Source of the DNA: Advenella mandrilli
Lineage (GTDB): Bacteria; Pseudomonadota; Gammaproteobacteria; Burkholderiales; Burkholderiaceae_B
Assembly: GCF_016595155.1 (NCBI RefSeq)
Contig: NZ_JAENGP010000007.1
Span: 81,777 to 145,776, forward strand
DNA length: 64,000 nt
Direction of reading: 5' to 3'
The notes under the pieces were generated by a model that worked only from the letters and a program-made list of their open reading frames with translations, ran no database searches and was not told the origin of the DNA. This document shows positions 47,289 through 54,644 of this stretch, one piece after another. Every line of letters begins with the position of its first letter. The first letter of the stretch is position 1. The position numbers were made by a program, and so were the translations under genes.

Positions 47289-48935
47289 ATGATTAATTTG
47301 TTTTTGTCCCGGTATTCGGTTTTTCTGCTTGCTATTTTAGCATCTGTGTTGGGCCTGTATATGGTTGCCAATTATGGTGCAGGCTGGCTTGGTTTGCTTA
47401 TTCCCGCCTTGTTGTTAAGCTTGCTGGGCGTTTATGATTTACTGCAAACCCGTCATTCCATCCGGCGCAATTATCCGGTTATTGGCAACTTGCGTTTTTT
47501 GCTGGAATCTATCAGGCCTGAAATCAGGCAATATTTTCTGGAAAATGACAATGATAACTTGCCATTTTCCCGTACCCAGCGTTCTATTGTGTACCAGCGG
47601 GCCAAGCAACAAATAGATAAAAGGCCTTTTGGGACCATAGAAAATGTCTATGCCGATGGCTATGAGTGGGTGAATCATTCCATGCAGCCTACGCAAATTG
47701 AGGATAGCAATTTCAGGGTCAGGGTAGGGGGGCCACAATGCACCCAGCCCTATGAAATGTCAGTATTTAATATTTCAGCCATGAGTTTTGGGGCCTTATC
47801 GGCTAATGCCATTCTGTCCCTTAATAGCGGTGCTGCCAAGGGTGGTTTTGCCCACGATACCGGTGAGGGCGGCATCAGTCGCTACCATCTTGAGCATGGT
47901 GGTGATCTGGTGTGGAATATCGGTTCGGGCTATTTTGGCTGCCGTGACGCGAATGGCCGTTTTTCTGAAACTGAATTTGAAAAGCGTGCTAATTTGCCTA
48001 ATGTAAAAATGATAGAGCTCAAGTTATCCCAGGGCGCCAAGCCCGGGCAGGGCGGGATATTGCCTGGCGCCAAGGTTACCCAGGAAATTGCCAATGCCCG
48101 TGGGGTGCCTGTTGGTGTAGATTGCAACTCCCCTGCCGCCCATAGTGCCTTCGGTACCCCGGTTGAGTTAATGCAGTTTATCCGGCGCTTGCGTAGCCTG
48201 GCTAACGGTAAGCCGGTTGGCTTCAAATTGTGTATTGGGCATCCCTGGGAGTGGTTTGCCATTGCCAAGGCCATGCAACAAACTGGCATTACACCCGACT
48301 TTATTGTGGTTGATGGTGCCGAGGGAGGTACGGGGGCCGCACCTGTTGAGTTTGCCGATCATATGGGCGTGCCCATGAAAGAAGGTTTGCGTTTGGTGCA
48401 CAACACCCTGGTGGGTATCGGGCTGCGTAGCCAAGTTAAAATTGGTGCAGCCGGTAAAATTATTTCCGGTTTTGATGTGTTAAGAACATTGGCGCTGGGG
48501 GCAGACTGGTGTAATAGCGCAAGGGGCTTCATGTTTGCCATTGGTTGTATTCAGGCCCAGGCCTGTCATACAGGGCGTTGCCCTACTGGAGTTGCGACCC
48601 AGGATCCAGTCAGGCAAAAAGCATTGGTGGTAGAAGATAAATCAGACCGGGTCAGAAATTTCCATCATAATACCCTGCTGGCTTTGGCCGAACTGCTAGA
48701 GGCAGCAGGCATTACGCATCCGCAGCAGTTAAGGGCCCATCATGTGGTAAAGCGAATTTCCAGCAATGAAGTTAAGTTGTTGTCAGCCATTTATCCGGAA
48801 CTGGAAGAGGGAGATTTGCTAAAAGAGGAGTATCGGCAGAAGATTTTTGAATTGGCATGGCCTCTGGCCCAGGCAGATTCATTTGCACCCCGTTATTCAG
48901 TGGCTTCGATGATAGGCCAGGCGTATCGCGACTGA
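47289..48935 (+). CDS. FMN-binding glutamate-synthase-like protein
   Basis: 548 residues. Two N-terminal membrane segments (~2-20 and ~27-47) anchor a large domain like the FMN/iron-sulfur central part of glutamate synthase. Visible are MSFGALSANAILSLNSGAAKGG, TGEGGISRYHLEHGGDLVWNIGSGYFG (in parts), VDGAEGGTGAAPVEF, and the cysteine cluster CIQAQACHTGRCPTGVATQDP for a 3Fe-4S centre. It lacks the glutaminase domain, so it is not a complete GOGAT; related proteins are common and their reaction is not established. Confidence 0.9.
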   Translation: MINLFLSRYSVFLLAILASVLGLYMVANYGAGWLGLLIPALLLSLLGVYDLLQTRHSIRRNYPVIGNLRFLLESIRPEIRQYFLENDNDNLPFSRTQRSIVYQRAKQQIDKRPFGTIENVYADGYEWVNHSMQPTQIEDSNFRVRVGGPQCTQPYEMSVFNISAMSFGALSANAILSLNSGAAKGGFAHDTGEGGISRYHLEHGGDLVWNIGSGYFGCRDANGRFSETEFEKRANLPNVKMIELKLSQGAKPGQGGILPGAKVTQEIANARGVPVGVDCNSPAAHSAFGTPVELMQFIRRLRSLANGKPVGFKLCIGHPWEWFAIAKAMQQTGITPDFIVVDGAEGGTGAAPVEFADHMGVPMKEGLRLVHNTLVGIGLRSQVKIGAAGKIISGFDVLRTLALGADWCNSARGFMFAIGCIQAQACHTGRCPTGVATQDPVRQKALVVEDKSDRVRNFHHNTLLALAELLEAAGITHPQQLRAHHVVKRISSNEVKLLSAIYPELEEGDLLKEEYRQKIFELAWPLAQADSFAPRYSVASMIGQAYRD

Positions 48936-48952
48936 AGCCGGCATGATTAAGT

Positions 48953-48988
48953 AAAAAAATACCCAGGCTGTCAGCTGGGTATTTTTTT
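48953..48988. terminator. bidirectional terminator
   Basis: Fourteen-base arms (48953-48966 with 48975-48988) around an eight-base loop, with A-run and T-run. Lies between the convergent glutamate-synthase-like gene and the next minus-strand gene. Confidence 0.88.
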
Positions 48989-49002
48989 GAAAGCATGACT
49001 GC

Positions 49003-49509
49003 TTATTGCGGTGAAGTTCCGTTTTGTTGTGCTTTTTCAATGCTTTGGCACTGCTGCAGGAAATTGTCTAAAAATTGGGCTTTAGGCACGGTTTTATCAG
49101 CAGGTGAATTCCACAAGGTATTTGCAAATTCAATAAATGAACCTACCTGCTCATCGGGTACGCTATTGTCATTACTGATGAATTCATTGGCTTCCTCTTG
49201 TGTTTTACCCGTGTTTTTCAGGTCATACAGTTTGCCGATGACGGTAACACTGGCCTGGCAGGTAAAGTTGCCGGACGAAACCACTGCTGGCACAGGTTCA
49301 TCAGAAGAGGTGCTTTGATATAGATCTTCCTGCTTTTGTATGGGGGGCGGTTCGGGCTGGGTGGTTGGTGAAGGAACGGTAACCCCGGAGACGGGCGGCG
49401 CGGCTTCATCTTCTTCGTTGAATAAAGACGTTTCTAGCAATTTCCAGGCCAAAAATGTAATACCTAGAACCAGAACCAGTAATAATAAGAATTTACCAAA
49501 TGCTTTCAT
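49003..49509 (-). CDS. single-pass membrane protein of unknown function
   Basis: 168 residues from the ATG at 49509 (an ATG two codons upstream is also in frame). One membrane segment at ~5-25 (FLLLLVLVLGITFLAWKLL), then a Pro/Glu/Ser-rich linker and a helical domain (~65-160) with two cysteines (FTCQAS and LQQCQS) that could form a disulfide in the periplasm. No family recognised. Alone between two terminated units. Confidence 0.65.
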   Translation of the reverse strand: MKAFGKFLLLLVLVLGITFLAWKLLETSLFNEEDEAAPPVSGVTVPSPTTQPEPPPIQKQEDLYQSTSSDEPVPAVVSSGNFTCQASVTVIGKLYDLKNTGKTQEEANEFISNDNSVPDEQVGSFIEFANTLWNSPADKTVPKAQFLDNFLQQCQSIEKAQQNGTSPQ

Positions 49510-49637
49510 GAGCATCCTTTATTAGCTAAAATTATGTTTGTGCATTATCGTAAGACAATTATCCCCACACGCAATGAGGATAAGCGACTATAACTCAAAT
49601 TATAATTAGAATCTTCTCATTTTAAGTAAAATATTGA

Positions 49638-50960
49638 CTAAAAATATCGTCCGGTTTTAAACGGTTTTTTCTTAAAGCCAGGCTCTGTCAAAAAGATGGC
49701 GTAAGAAAATAGAATATTTACGATGCCGGCTAACAGGAAAATAACCGGCACCGAAATATCCAGGCTGAGCAAGAGGCCGACAATTAGCGCGCTGGCAATC
49801 AGGAAAAAGGCGTTAAGGATATTATTGGCAGCAATAATACGTGCGATATGTGTTTTTGAAGTGGTTTTCTGGATAAACGTATACAAAGGTACACTATACA
49901 CACCGGCGCAGGCACTTAACATGAACAGGTCAAACATGGTGCGCCAGTTTGCTGGCTGGGCAATGAACTGGCTGAAAGAGCGCAGCTCCTGCGTGTCGGG
50001 AACCGTAATTGAAAAATAAAGATCAACCGTAAACAGGCTCATTCCTGCAGCACCCAAGGGGACTAATGATAAAGCCGGGCGCCGCAGGCCAAGCCTTTCG
50101 CAGGATAAAGAGCCTGTTGCCACGCCAATTGAAAACAGCACTAGCAACAGTGCGGCCACGTGTTCGTTGCCTTTCAGGATATCTTTGGCAAAAACAGGAA
50201 AAAGGGCAAGAAAAACCGCCCCGAAAAACCACATCCAACTAATCAACAGCATGCACTTGAAAATAATGCGGTGCTGGCGGGCGATGGCCAGGTTTTTAAG
50301 CGTTTCCGTAAAGGGGTTCCAGTTTATTTTATTGCTGGCTGGTTTCTTTTCCAGTGGAGGAATAAATTGTGCGCTGATTCTGCCGGCCACTGCCACCAGC
50401 AGGCAGGCAAATGCGGCCCAAAGGTGACCGTTGCCCGGAATAGCCACCAGAATTCCTCCGGCAATATTACCTAATAGAATGGATACAAAGGTGCCCATGC
50501 TGACCAGGGCATTACCACCCATTAAGAATTTATCATCTAACACCTGAGGTAGATAGGCGAATTTGGCCGGTCCAAAAATAGTGGAATGCAGGCCCATCAG
50601 GAAAATGCAGGCCAGCAGGATGATGACCGATTGCGTATAAAGACCAAAGGCAGCCAATAGCATAATGCCAATCTCTGCATTCTTGACGTTGCGCATAATG
50701 CGAATTTTGTCATACTGGTCAGATAATTGCCCGCTGGTGGCAGAAAACAGCAGGAATGGAAAAATAAACAGGCCGCCAATAATGACGCCGGCCATGCTGG
50801 ATGGGAACCATTGGGTTTGCCATTGATACGTAAGTAAAATCGTGACGGCAAATTTGTAAAGGTTATCGTTTGCGGCACCACAGAACTGGGTCCAGAAAAA
50901 AGGCGCGAAATAGCGTTTTTTCAAGAGTGAAAATTGGTGGGAGACAGGTTGCTGTTTCAT
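49638..50960 (-). CDS. MFS transporter of the LplT (lysophospholipid transporter) type
   Basis: 440 residues, twelve membrane segments. N-terminal FAPFFWTQFCGAANDNLYKFAVTILLTYQW (in parts) and the loop SGQLSDQYDKIRIMRN (motif A variant) are characteristic of LplT-like flippases, which bring lysophospholipids back to the cytoplasmic leaflet. In many genomes this module is fused to, or next to, the Aas acyltransferase; neither is present here, so the partner is presumably elsewhere. Substrate is inferred from family. Confidence 0.85.
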   Translation of the reverse strand: MKQQPVSHQFSLLKKRYFAPFFWTQFCGAANDNLYKFAVTILLTYQWQTQWFPSSMAGVIIGGLFIFPFLLFSATSGQLSDQYDKIRIMRNVKNAEIGIMLLAAFGLYTQSVIILLACIFLMGLHSTIFGPAKFAYLPQVLDDKFLMGGNALVSMGTFVSILLGNIAGGILVAIPGNGHLWAAFACLLVAVAGRISAQFIPPLEKKPASNKINWNPFTETLKNLAIARQHRIIFKCMLLISWMWFFGAVFLALFPVFAKDILKGNEHVAALLLVLFSIGVATGSLSCERLGLRRPALSLVPLGAAGMSLFTVDLYFSITVPDTQELRSFSQFIAQPANWRTMFDLFMLSACAGVYSVPLYTFIQKTTSKTHIARIIAANNILNAFFLIASALIVGLLLSLDISVPVIFLLAGIVNILFSYAIFLTEPGFKKKPFKTGRYF

Positions 50961-51120
50961 TGATTTCTCTGTAAATATGCCTGGTACTTTGTTAAGTTAT
51001 TGAATAAATTAAATTATTATTTTATAAATATGGTGGTTTTAACACTTAAATTGTAAAATATTCTGAATTCAGAGTATTACTTGCATGCAGGGTATTATCC
51101 TGCAAATACAGGACTAGGTC

Positions 51121-51615
51121 ATGAAGCGTTTACTGTTGGTTTTTTTGTTGTCAATTTCAATGCCAGTCATGGCAATGGGAAGGGTACCGGCCGGGATTGA
51201 AAAATCAGGTGCCCCGTCTGCTATTGTCGCTTGCGAGGTGGTGGTTCAGGAATTGAACAGGAATAAATTATCAGGTCAAATCAATGAAACGCAATTGGTT
51301 GAGGTATTGCAGACATTAAATAGCCTTCAAAAATTGCCTGCTTATTTTGTCATGAAGCGGCAGGCACGTGAACAGGGATGGCAACCGGGGCGGTATTTTT
51401 CGGATATCCCTGCCTTAAGGGGCAAGTCGATGGGTGGCGACTATTTTGGCAACTATGAACGCAGGCTGCCTCAAGGCAACTGGAAAGAGGCTGATCTGGA
51501 TTATCGGGGCAAGAAACGTAATGCCAAGCGATTGGTATTCAGTAAAGATGGGCAGCAGCGCTATGTTAGCGTCGATCATTACGAGACATTTCACAAGGTG
51601 CCATCATGTCAGTAA
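51121..51615 (+). CDS. secreted barnase-type ribonuclease
   Basis: 164 residues. Signal peptide 1-18 ending VMA, then a barnase fold that aligns without gaps over its second half: LPAYFVMKRQAREQGW, GKSMGGDYFGNYERRLP, WKEADLDY and DHYETFHKV. Catalytic equivalents are Glu123 (barnase Glu73), Arg133 and Arg137 (Arg83, Arg87) and His153 (His102), all intact, so activity is expected. Its stop overlaps the barstar-like gene by 10 bp. The inhibitor protects the cytoplasm before export. Confidence 0.92.
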   Translation: MKRLLLVFLLSISMPVMAMGRVPAGIEKSGAPSAIVACEVVVQELNRNKLSGQINETQLVEVLQTLNSLQKLPAYFVMKRQAREQGWQPGRYFSDIPALRGKSMGGDYFGNYERRLPQGNWKEADLDYRGKKRNAKRLVFSKDGQQRYVSVDHYETFHKVPSCQ

Positions 51616-51932
51616 AATCTTCATCTATATCGGCTCGCCGCCTCAAGAAAGTGGCACGTACTGTTCGACTTTGTGAGTTAAGCCGCATTAGCAATATTGA
51701 TGAGGTTTATGATTTGCTACAGCTTAATTTAAAATTGCCCCAGTATTTTGGCCGTAACCTGGATGCCTTGTATGACAGCCTCAGTACCGATGTTAAAGGC
51801 CCTTTTAAAATAGTCTGGTTTGACCATGCAAGCAGTGCAGACGCCTTGGGTGAGATTGACTATGAGGGGCTAATTGATGTATTAAGGGCGGTGGCCAGTG
51901 AGCGGGATGACGTAGAGGTGGTGCTGGGGTAA
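51606..51932 (+). CDS. barstar-family ribonuclease inhibitor
   Basis: 108 residues. The barstar core is LPQYFGRNLDALYDSLSTDVK (in two parts, ~43-63), where the Asp equivalents of barstar Asp35/Asp39 enter the nuclease active site, then VWFDHASS and a C-terminal helix-strand. A basic ~20-residue N-terminal extension is unusual. It overlaps the nuclease gene in another frame, with AAGGTG as ribosome site, ensuring co-expression. It should bind and block the nuclease in the cytoplasm. Confidence 0.9.
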   Translation: MSVKSSSISARRLKKVARTVRLCELSRISNIDEVYDLLQLNLKLPQYFGRNLDALYDSLSTDVKGPFKIVWFDHASSADALGEIDYEGLIDVLRAVASERDDVEVVLG

Positions 51933-52045
51933 GGGCCTGGTCCAATTCAATGTAGGCTGTATATAGGCTTGGGTTGAAAGGGGTATGTGAACAGGCGTTG
52001 TTGGTAAAAAAGTATGCTTACCTTGCCCAAAGCCACTTAGCTGAA

Positions 52046-52073
52046 TTTGTGTCTGCCACTGAGTTGACACAAA
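52046..52073. repeat. inverted repeat on the chromosomal side of the att site
   Basis: TTTGTGTC and GACACAAA, 12 bp apart, form a dyad 80 bp left of the tRNA fragment. It could be a binding site connected to integration, or unrelated. The rest of the gap 51933-52104 shows nothing else. Confidence 0.35.
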
Positions 52074-52104
52074 ATTGACGCCGTGTTGATTCCGGCAACA
52101 AAAA

Positions 52105-52132
52105 AACCGCTTAGATTTTTTTCTAAGCGGTT
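52105..52132 (-). terminator. terminator of the former tRNA gene
   Basis: AACCGCTTAGA pairs with TCTAAGCGGTT around a short T-rich loop; on the minus strand it is followed by a T-run. It lies 20 bp beyond the CCA end of the tRNA fragment, where the terminator of a minus-strand tRNA gene would be. Confidence 0.8.
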
Positions 52133-52152
52133 GATTTGATTATGTATTCTGC

Positions 52153-52196
52153 TGGTGGCTCTTCCCCGATTCGAACGGGGGACCTGCGGATTATGA
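52153..52196 (-). other. 3' half of a tRNA(CAU) gene: attachment site of the island
   Basis: On the minus strand this reads TTCGAATCGGGGAAGAGCCACCA at its 3' end (given in parts: T-loop, acceptor arm GAGCC, CCA), preceded by the variable loop, anticodon-stem arm TCCGC and loop TCATAA with anticodon CAT. Going further 5' the match to a tRNA stops abruptly inside the anticodon loop; no D arm or 5' acceptor strand follows. This is the direct-repeat copy left at the distal end when an element integrates into a tRNA 3' end. The tRNA is of the Met or Ile2 type (CAU anticodon). Confidence 0.82.
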
Positions 52197-52335
52197 TTCT
52201 TGGTTTTATTAAAAAGATATAAAACTAATCCTTTATTAATCAATGGCTTGCAATGATACTCAAACATCTTTCATGTAGGTTTTTTAGCCTATTTTTAGTC
52301 TTTTTTTAGTTATTTGGCCACCTTTTGGTCACCTT

Positions 52336-52364
52336 AAAACACCCTTCGGGGTGTTTTTTTTCGT
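52336..52364 (+). terminator. terminator inside the island before mobC
   Basis: AAAACACCC pairs with GGGTGTTTT around a TTCG loop and a long T-run follows. It lies just before mobC, so it would end a transcript entering from the left. No ORF or recognised nic sequence is seen in 52197-52335. Confidence 0.85.
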
Positions 52365-52382
52365 CTATAGGAAATGGAACGA

Positions 52383-52901
52383 ATGAAAGAAGCTCATTTC
52401 AGGATTCGTGACCTGACAAATGATGAATATGCATCACTGAAAAATCTGGCCATCCAGCTAACTGGAAAACCAAGCATAGCCGCATTGGCCAAACAGTTGA
52501 TTCTGGAAAAACTCGGTAAAAATGATCATAAGTTATCAAAAGAAAAAGCAGAAAACCAAGGACAACGGATTGAGGTTCGCTTGCAATCTCCAGACCTGAA
52601 AGAGCTTAAGGAAAGAGCCAGGCAATCAAATATGACGGCCAACCGATATTTGGCAATGCTGTTCCAGGCACACACACAAAAAGCCCCTGTTTTAAGCACC
52701 AAAGAAATCGAAGCCTTATATCAATCAAATGCGCAACTGCTGCGGATTGGTCGCAACCTGAACCAAATTGCCAAAGCATTAAATTCAGGCTCGCAAACGG
52801 CCATATCAACACACCTGCTGAATAATATCAAAGATGAACTGGATACACACACCGAACAGGTGGCTGATGTTATCCGGGCAAATTGGGAACGGATGCCGTA
52901 A
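52383..52901 (+). CDS. mobC: MobC-family mobilization accessory protein
   Basis: 172 residues from the ATG at 52383, which has AGGAA 9 nt upstream; an in-frame ATG at 52374 is too close to that site. MobC proteins bind oriT and help the relaxase open the DNA. The N-terminal part looks like two ribbon-helix-helix-like segments (RIRDLTNDEYASLKNLA and IEVRLQSPDLKELKERARQ), and the C-terminal LLRIGRNLNQIAKALNS (~123-139) is the family signature. The stop overlaps the relaxase start (TAATG). Confidence 0.88.
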   Translation: MKEAHFRIRDLTNDEYASLKNLAIQLTGKPSIAALAKQLILEKLGKNDHKLSKEKAENQGQRIEVRLQSPDLKELKERARQSNMTANRYLAMLFQAHTQKAPVLSTKEIEALYQSNAQLLRIGRNLNQIAKALNSGSQTAISTHLLNNIKDELDTHTEQVADVIRANWERMP

Positions 52902-53878
52902 TGGGAATTAACTACAGAGTGGATAACTGGTTTTTAGGCTATGAGCGTAGCATCAACCCTAAAAAAGGGGGGGGTGGCGGTGGCCATAATTTCAAGCCAG
53001 GTACAGGGCTTAAAAATTTACAGGCGGCCGGCCTGAAAAAACCGGAAGTCATGGTCAAAATACCCAGGCGTACAGGCAATTCATCGGGTATGAAGGGGGT
53101 TAAAGGCCATCTGGAATATATCAGCCGTAATGGTTCCCTAACACTGGAAAATCAGGATGGCCAGAAGATCACCGGTGCGAAAGAAATTAAAGACACGCTG
53201 AATGAATGGCGTAAATTTGGCATACCTGAAAACAGTACCAAGCGGGAAGCGTTAAATATTGTGTTCTCGATGCCGCCAGGTACACCAGCGCAAGCTGTTA
53301 AGGATGCGGTCAGAGAATTTGCCAGGGAAAAATTTCAAGGCCATCAATATGTTTTTGTGGAACATACCGATGAAAAACACCCACACGTACATCTGGCCGT
53401 CAGTATGCGTGATGAACTGGGCAAACGCATGAACCCACGCAAAAATGATTTATTCCATTGGCGGGTGTTTTTTGCCGAAAAAATGCGTGAGCAAGGTGTT
53501 GATTGTGCGGCCACCAAACGGCAGCACAGGGGCATAGCGCAAAAAGGTGATAGTGCCATCGTTCGACAGATTGAGGATAGGGGCAAGCTATCAGAGGTCA
53601 AGAAATCACAGGCACAAGAGCTTATACAGGCTCTCAAAGAAAATAAACGGCCATTACATCCTTTTCTAAAGGAACACCTAGCAACCAAAGAAATGATAAG
53701 TGAGGAATACAAGTACCTGGCCAAGGAACTGTATAAAGCCGGGCTGAAAACAGAAGCCAGGGCAATTAGTAAACTGAATCAGAGTGTCATGCAGGCTGAT
53801 AACACAACGAAGGCACAAGCACGGTTTGATGACGTTATCGGCAGAGTTACTGAAAAATCAGTGGAAATAGAAAGATAA
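52901..53878 (+). CDS. MOBP-type relaxase (MobA/VirD2-like)
   Basis: 325 residues. Nicks oriT and stays bound to the transferred strand. Motif III, which binds the metal, is HTDEKHPHVHLAVSM (~159-173), and an early part (KGVKGHLEYISRNG, ~66-79) resembles motif I regions that hold the catalytic Tyr. The protein is short compared with full relaxase-primase fusions, so it is a mobilization-type relaxase. Near the start, codons for a run of glycines come from an A6-G8 homopolymer (52961-52974), which could slip. Translationally coupled to mobC. Confidence 0.88.
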   Translation: MGINYRVDNWFLGYERSINPKKGGGGGGHNFKPGTGLKNLQAAGLKKPEVMVKIPRRTGNSSGMKGVKGHLEYISRNGSLTLENQDGQKITGAKEIKDTLNEWRKFGIPENSTKREALNIVFSMPPGTPAQAVKDAVREFAREKFQGHQYVFVEHTDEKHPHVHLAVSMRDELGKRMNPRKNDLFHWRVFFAEKMREQGVDCAATKRQHRGIAQKGDSAIVRQIEDRGKLSEVKKSQAQELIQALKENKRPLHPFLKEHLATKEMISEEYKYLAKELYKAGLKTEARAISKLNQSVMQADNTTKAQARFDDVIGRVTEKSVEIER

Positions 53879-53900
53879 TTTTTTAACTAGGATTTTTATT

Positions 53901-54041
53901 ATGAATAAATCACTACTAGGCGAATTTGAGGGTATAGCTGCCCGTCTTAAGCAGGAGTTATCAGAAATACAGCGAGAAGCAATATGTATGATAATCAAGG
54001 TGTTTAATATTAATACGGTATTGGGCGAATGCTTACGATAG
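53901..54041 (+). pseudogene. 46-codon fragment related to the tail of the CI-like gene
   Basis: The short ORF begins MNKSLLGEFEG and contains ELSEIQREAICMIIKVFN, which matches ELTETQQETICMIVKEFH near the end of the CI-like gene 300 bp downstream. The DNA is similar over the same stretch (53953-54000 against 54371-54418). It looks like a degenerate duplicate of that C terminus, not an independent gene. Confidence 0.5.
53953..54000 (+). repeat. direct repeat, copy 1 (copy 2 at 54371-54418)
   Basis: Both copies begin AGGAGTTA and continue through CAATATGTATGATA (with substitutions) to TCAAGG, about 48 bp with roughly 80 percent identity. They encode the shared C-terminal motif of the CI-like gene and its fragment, so the region arose by partial duplication. 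Confidence 0.6.
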
Positions 54042-54100
54042 ATGCAATGATCGCAAAAAAAGATATTGATGAAATGTGTGGCAAAAAATAAGGCGTAATC

Positions 54101-54441
54101 ATGGATATTAATAAAGGTATATATTTAAGTGATTTTGATGTTCTCGCATTGCGACTAAAACACGAGTTGGGAATAAAACAAGATTATGAATTGGCCAAAT
54201 TTTTTGGAATATCAGCACCATCATTCAACGCACGAAAAAAAACAATAATTTTCCAATCAAGAAACTGAAAGAAATTCTTGAACAACGGTCTGATTTAAGC
54301 TATGTGGATTTAAGATGGGTTCTAACGGGAAAGAAGGGAGTAATAGGTGATGATTTAATTAATAAATTAAAGGAGTTAACAGAAACACAACAAGAAACAA
54401 TATGTATGATAGTCAAGGAATTTCATAAAAATTTACATTAA
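54101..54441 (+). pseudogene. phage CI-like helix-turn-helix regulator, frameshifted
   Basis: The first frame gives MDINKGIYLSDFDVLALRLKHE...DYELAKFFGISAPSFNARKK, a CI-repressor-type HTH (Phage_CI_repr-like), then runs out of frame. The second frame continues as NNNFPIKKLKEILEQRSD...DLRWVLTGKKG to a stop at 54439-54441. The break is at an A-run (54235-54242); adding one A restores 113 codons over 341 bp. With the break the protein loses its second half. It may be dead, a sequencing error, or a slippage-switchable regulator of the island. Confidence 0.75.
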
Positions 54442-54450
54442 AAATTTAAG

Positions 54451-54491
54451 CCCGGCCAGTGTATCGAAAGGTGCACTGGCCGGGTTTTTTT
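54451..54491 (+). terminator. terminator after the CI-like gene
   Basis: A perfect 11-bp GC-rich stem, CCCGGCCAGTG with CACTGGCCGGG, and a T-run. It separates the mobilization part from the restriction module. Confidence 0.92.
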
Positions 54492-54520
54492 TATTGAAAT
54501 TTTGGATATTTGCATTTTAG

Positions 54521-54553
54521 GGTGGGATTTCTATAAATCTCACCTTATTTTTT
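54521..54553 (+). terminator. second hairpin with T-run before hsdM
   Basis: GGTGGGATTT pairs with AAATCTCACC (one G-T pair) around CTAT, followed by TTATTTTTT. It is another terminator-like structure 92 bp before hsdM, probably insulating the restriction genes. Confidence 0.6.
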
Positions 54554-54572
54554 AACTTAACAAACTCTAATT

Positions 54573-54642
54573 TTGCAATCTAAGGTTGAAAAATCTACGT
54601 TTATTGCATAATATTTAACTATTGCAAAATAAGGTTGAAAAA
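54573..54642 (+). promoter_or_regulatory. hsd promoter region with paired direct repeats
   Basis: Two 21-bp direct repeats sharing AAGGTTGAAAAA (54573-54593 and 54622-54642, 19 of 21 identical) lie 49 bp apart. The first contains a -35-like TTGAAA (54586-54591), with 17 bp to TAATAT (54609-54614). The second includes the AAGG ribosome site of hsdM. A protein bound to both could block transcription and translation. Confidence 0.5.
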
Positions 54643-54644
54643 AA

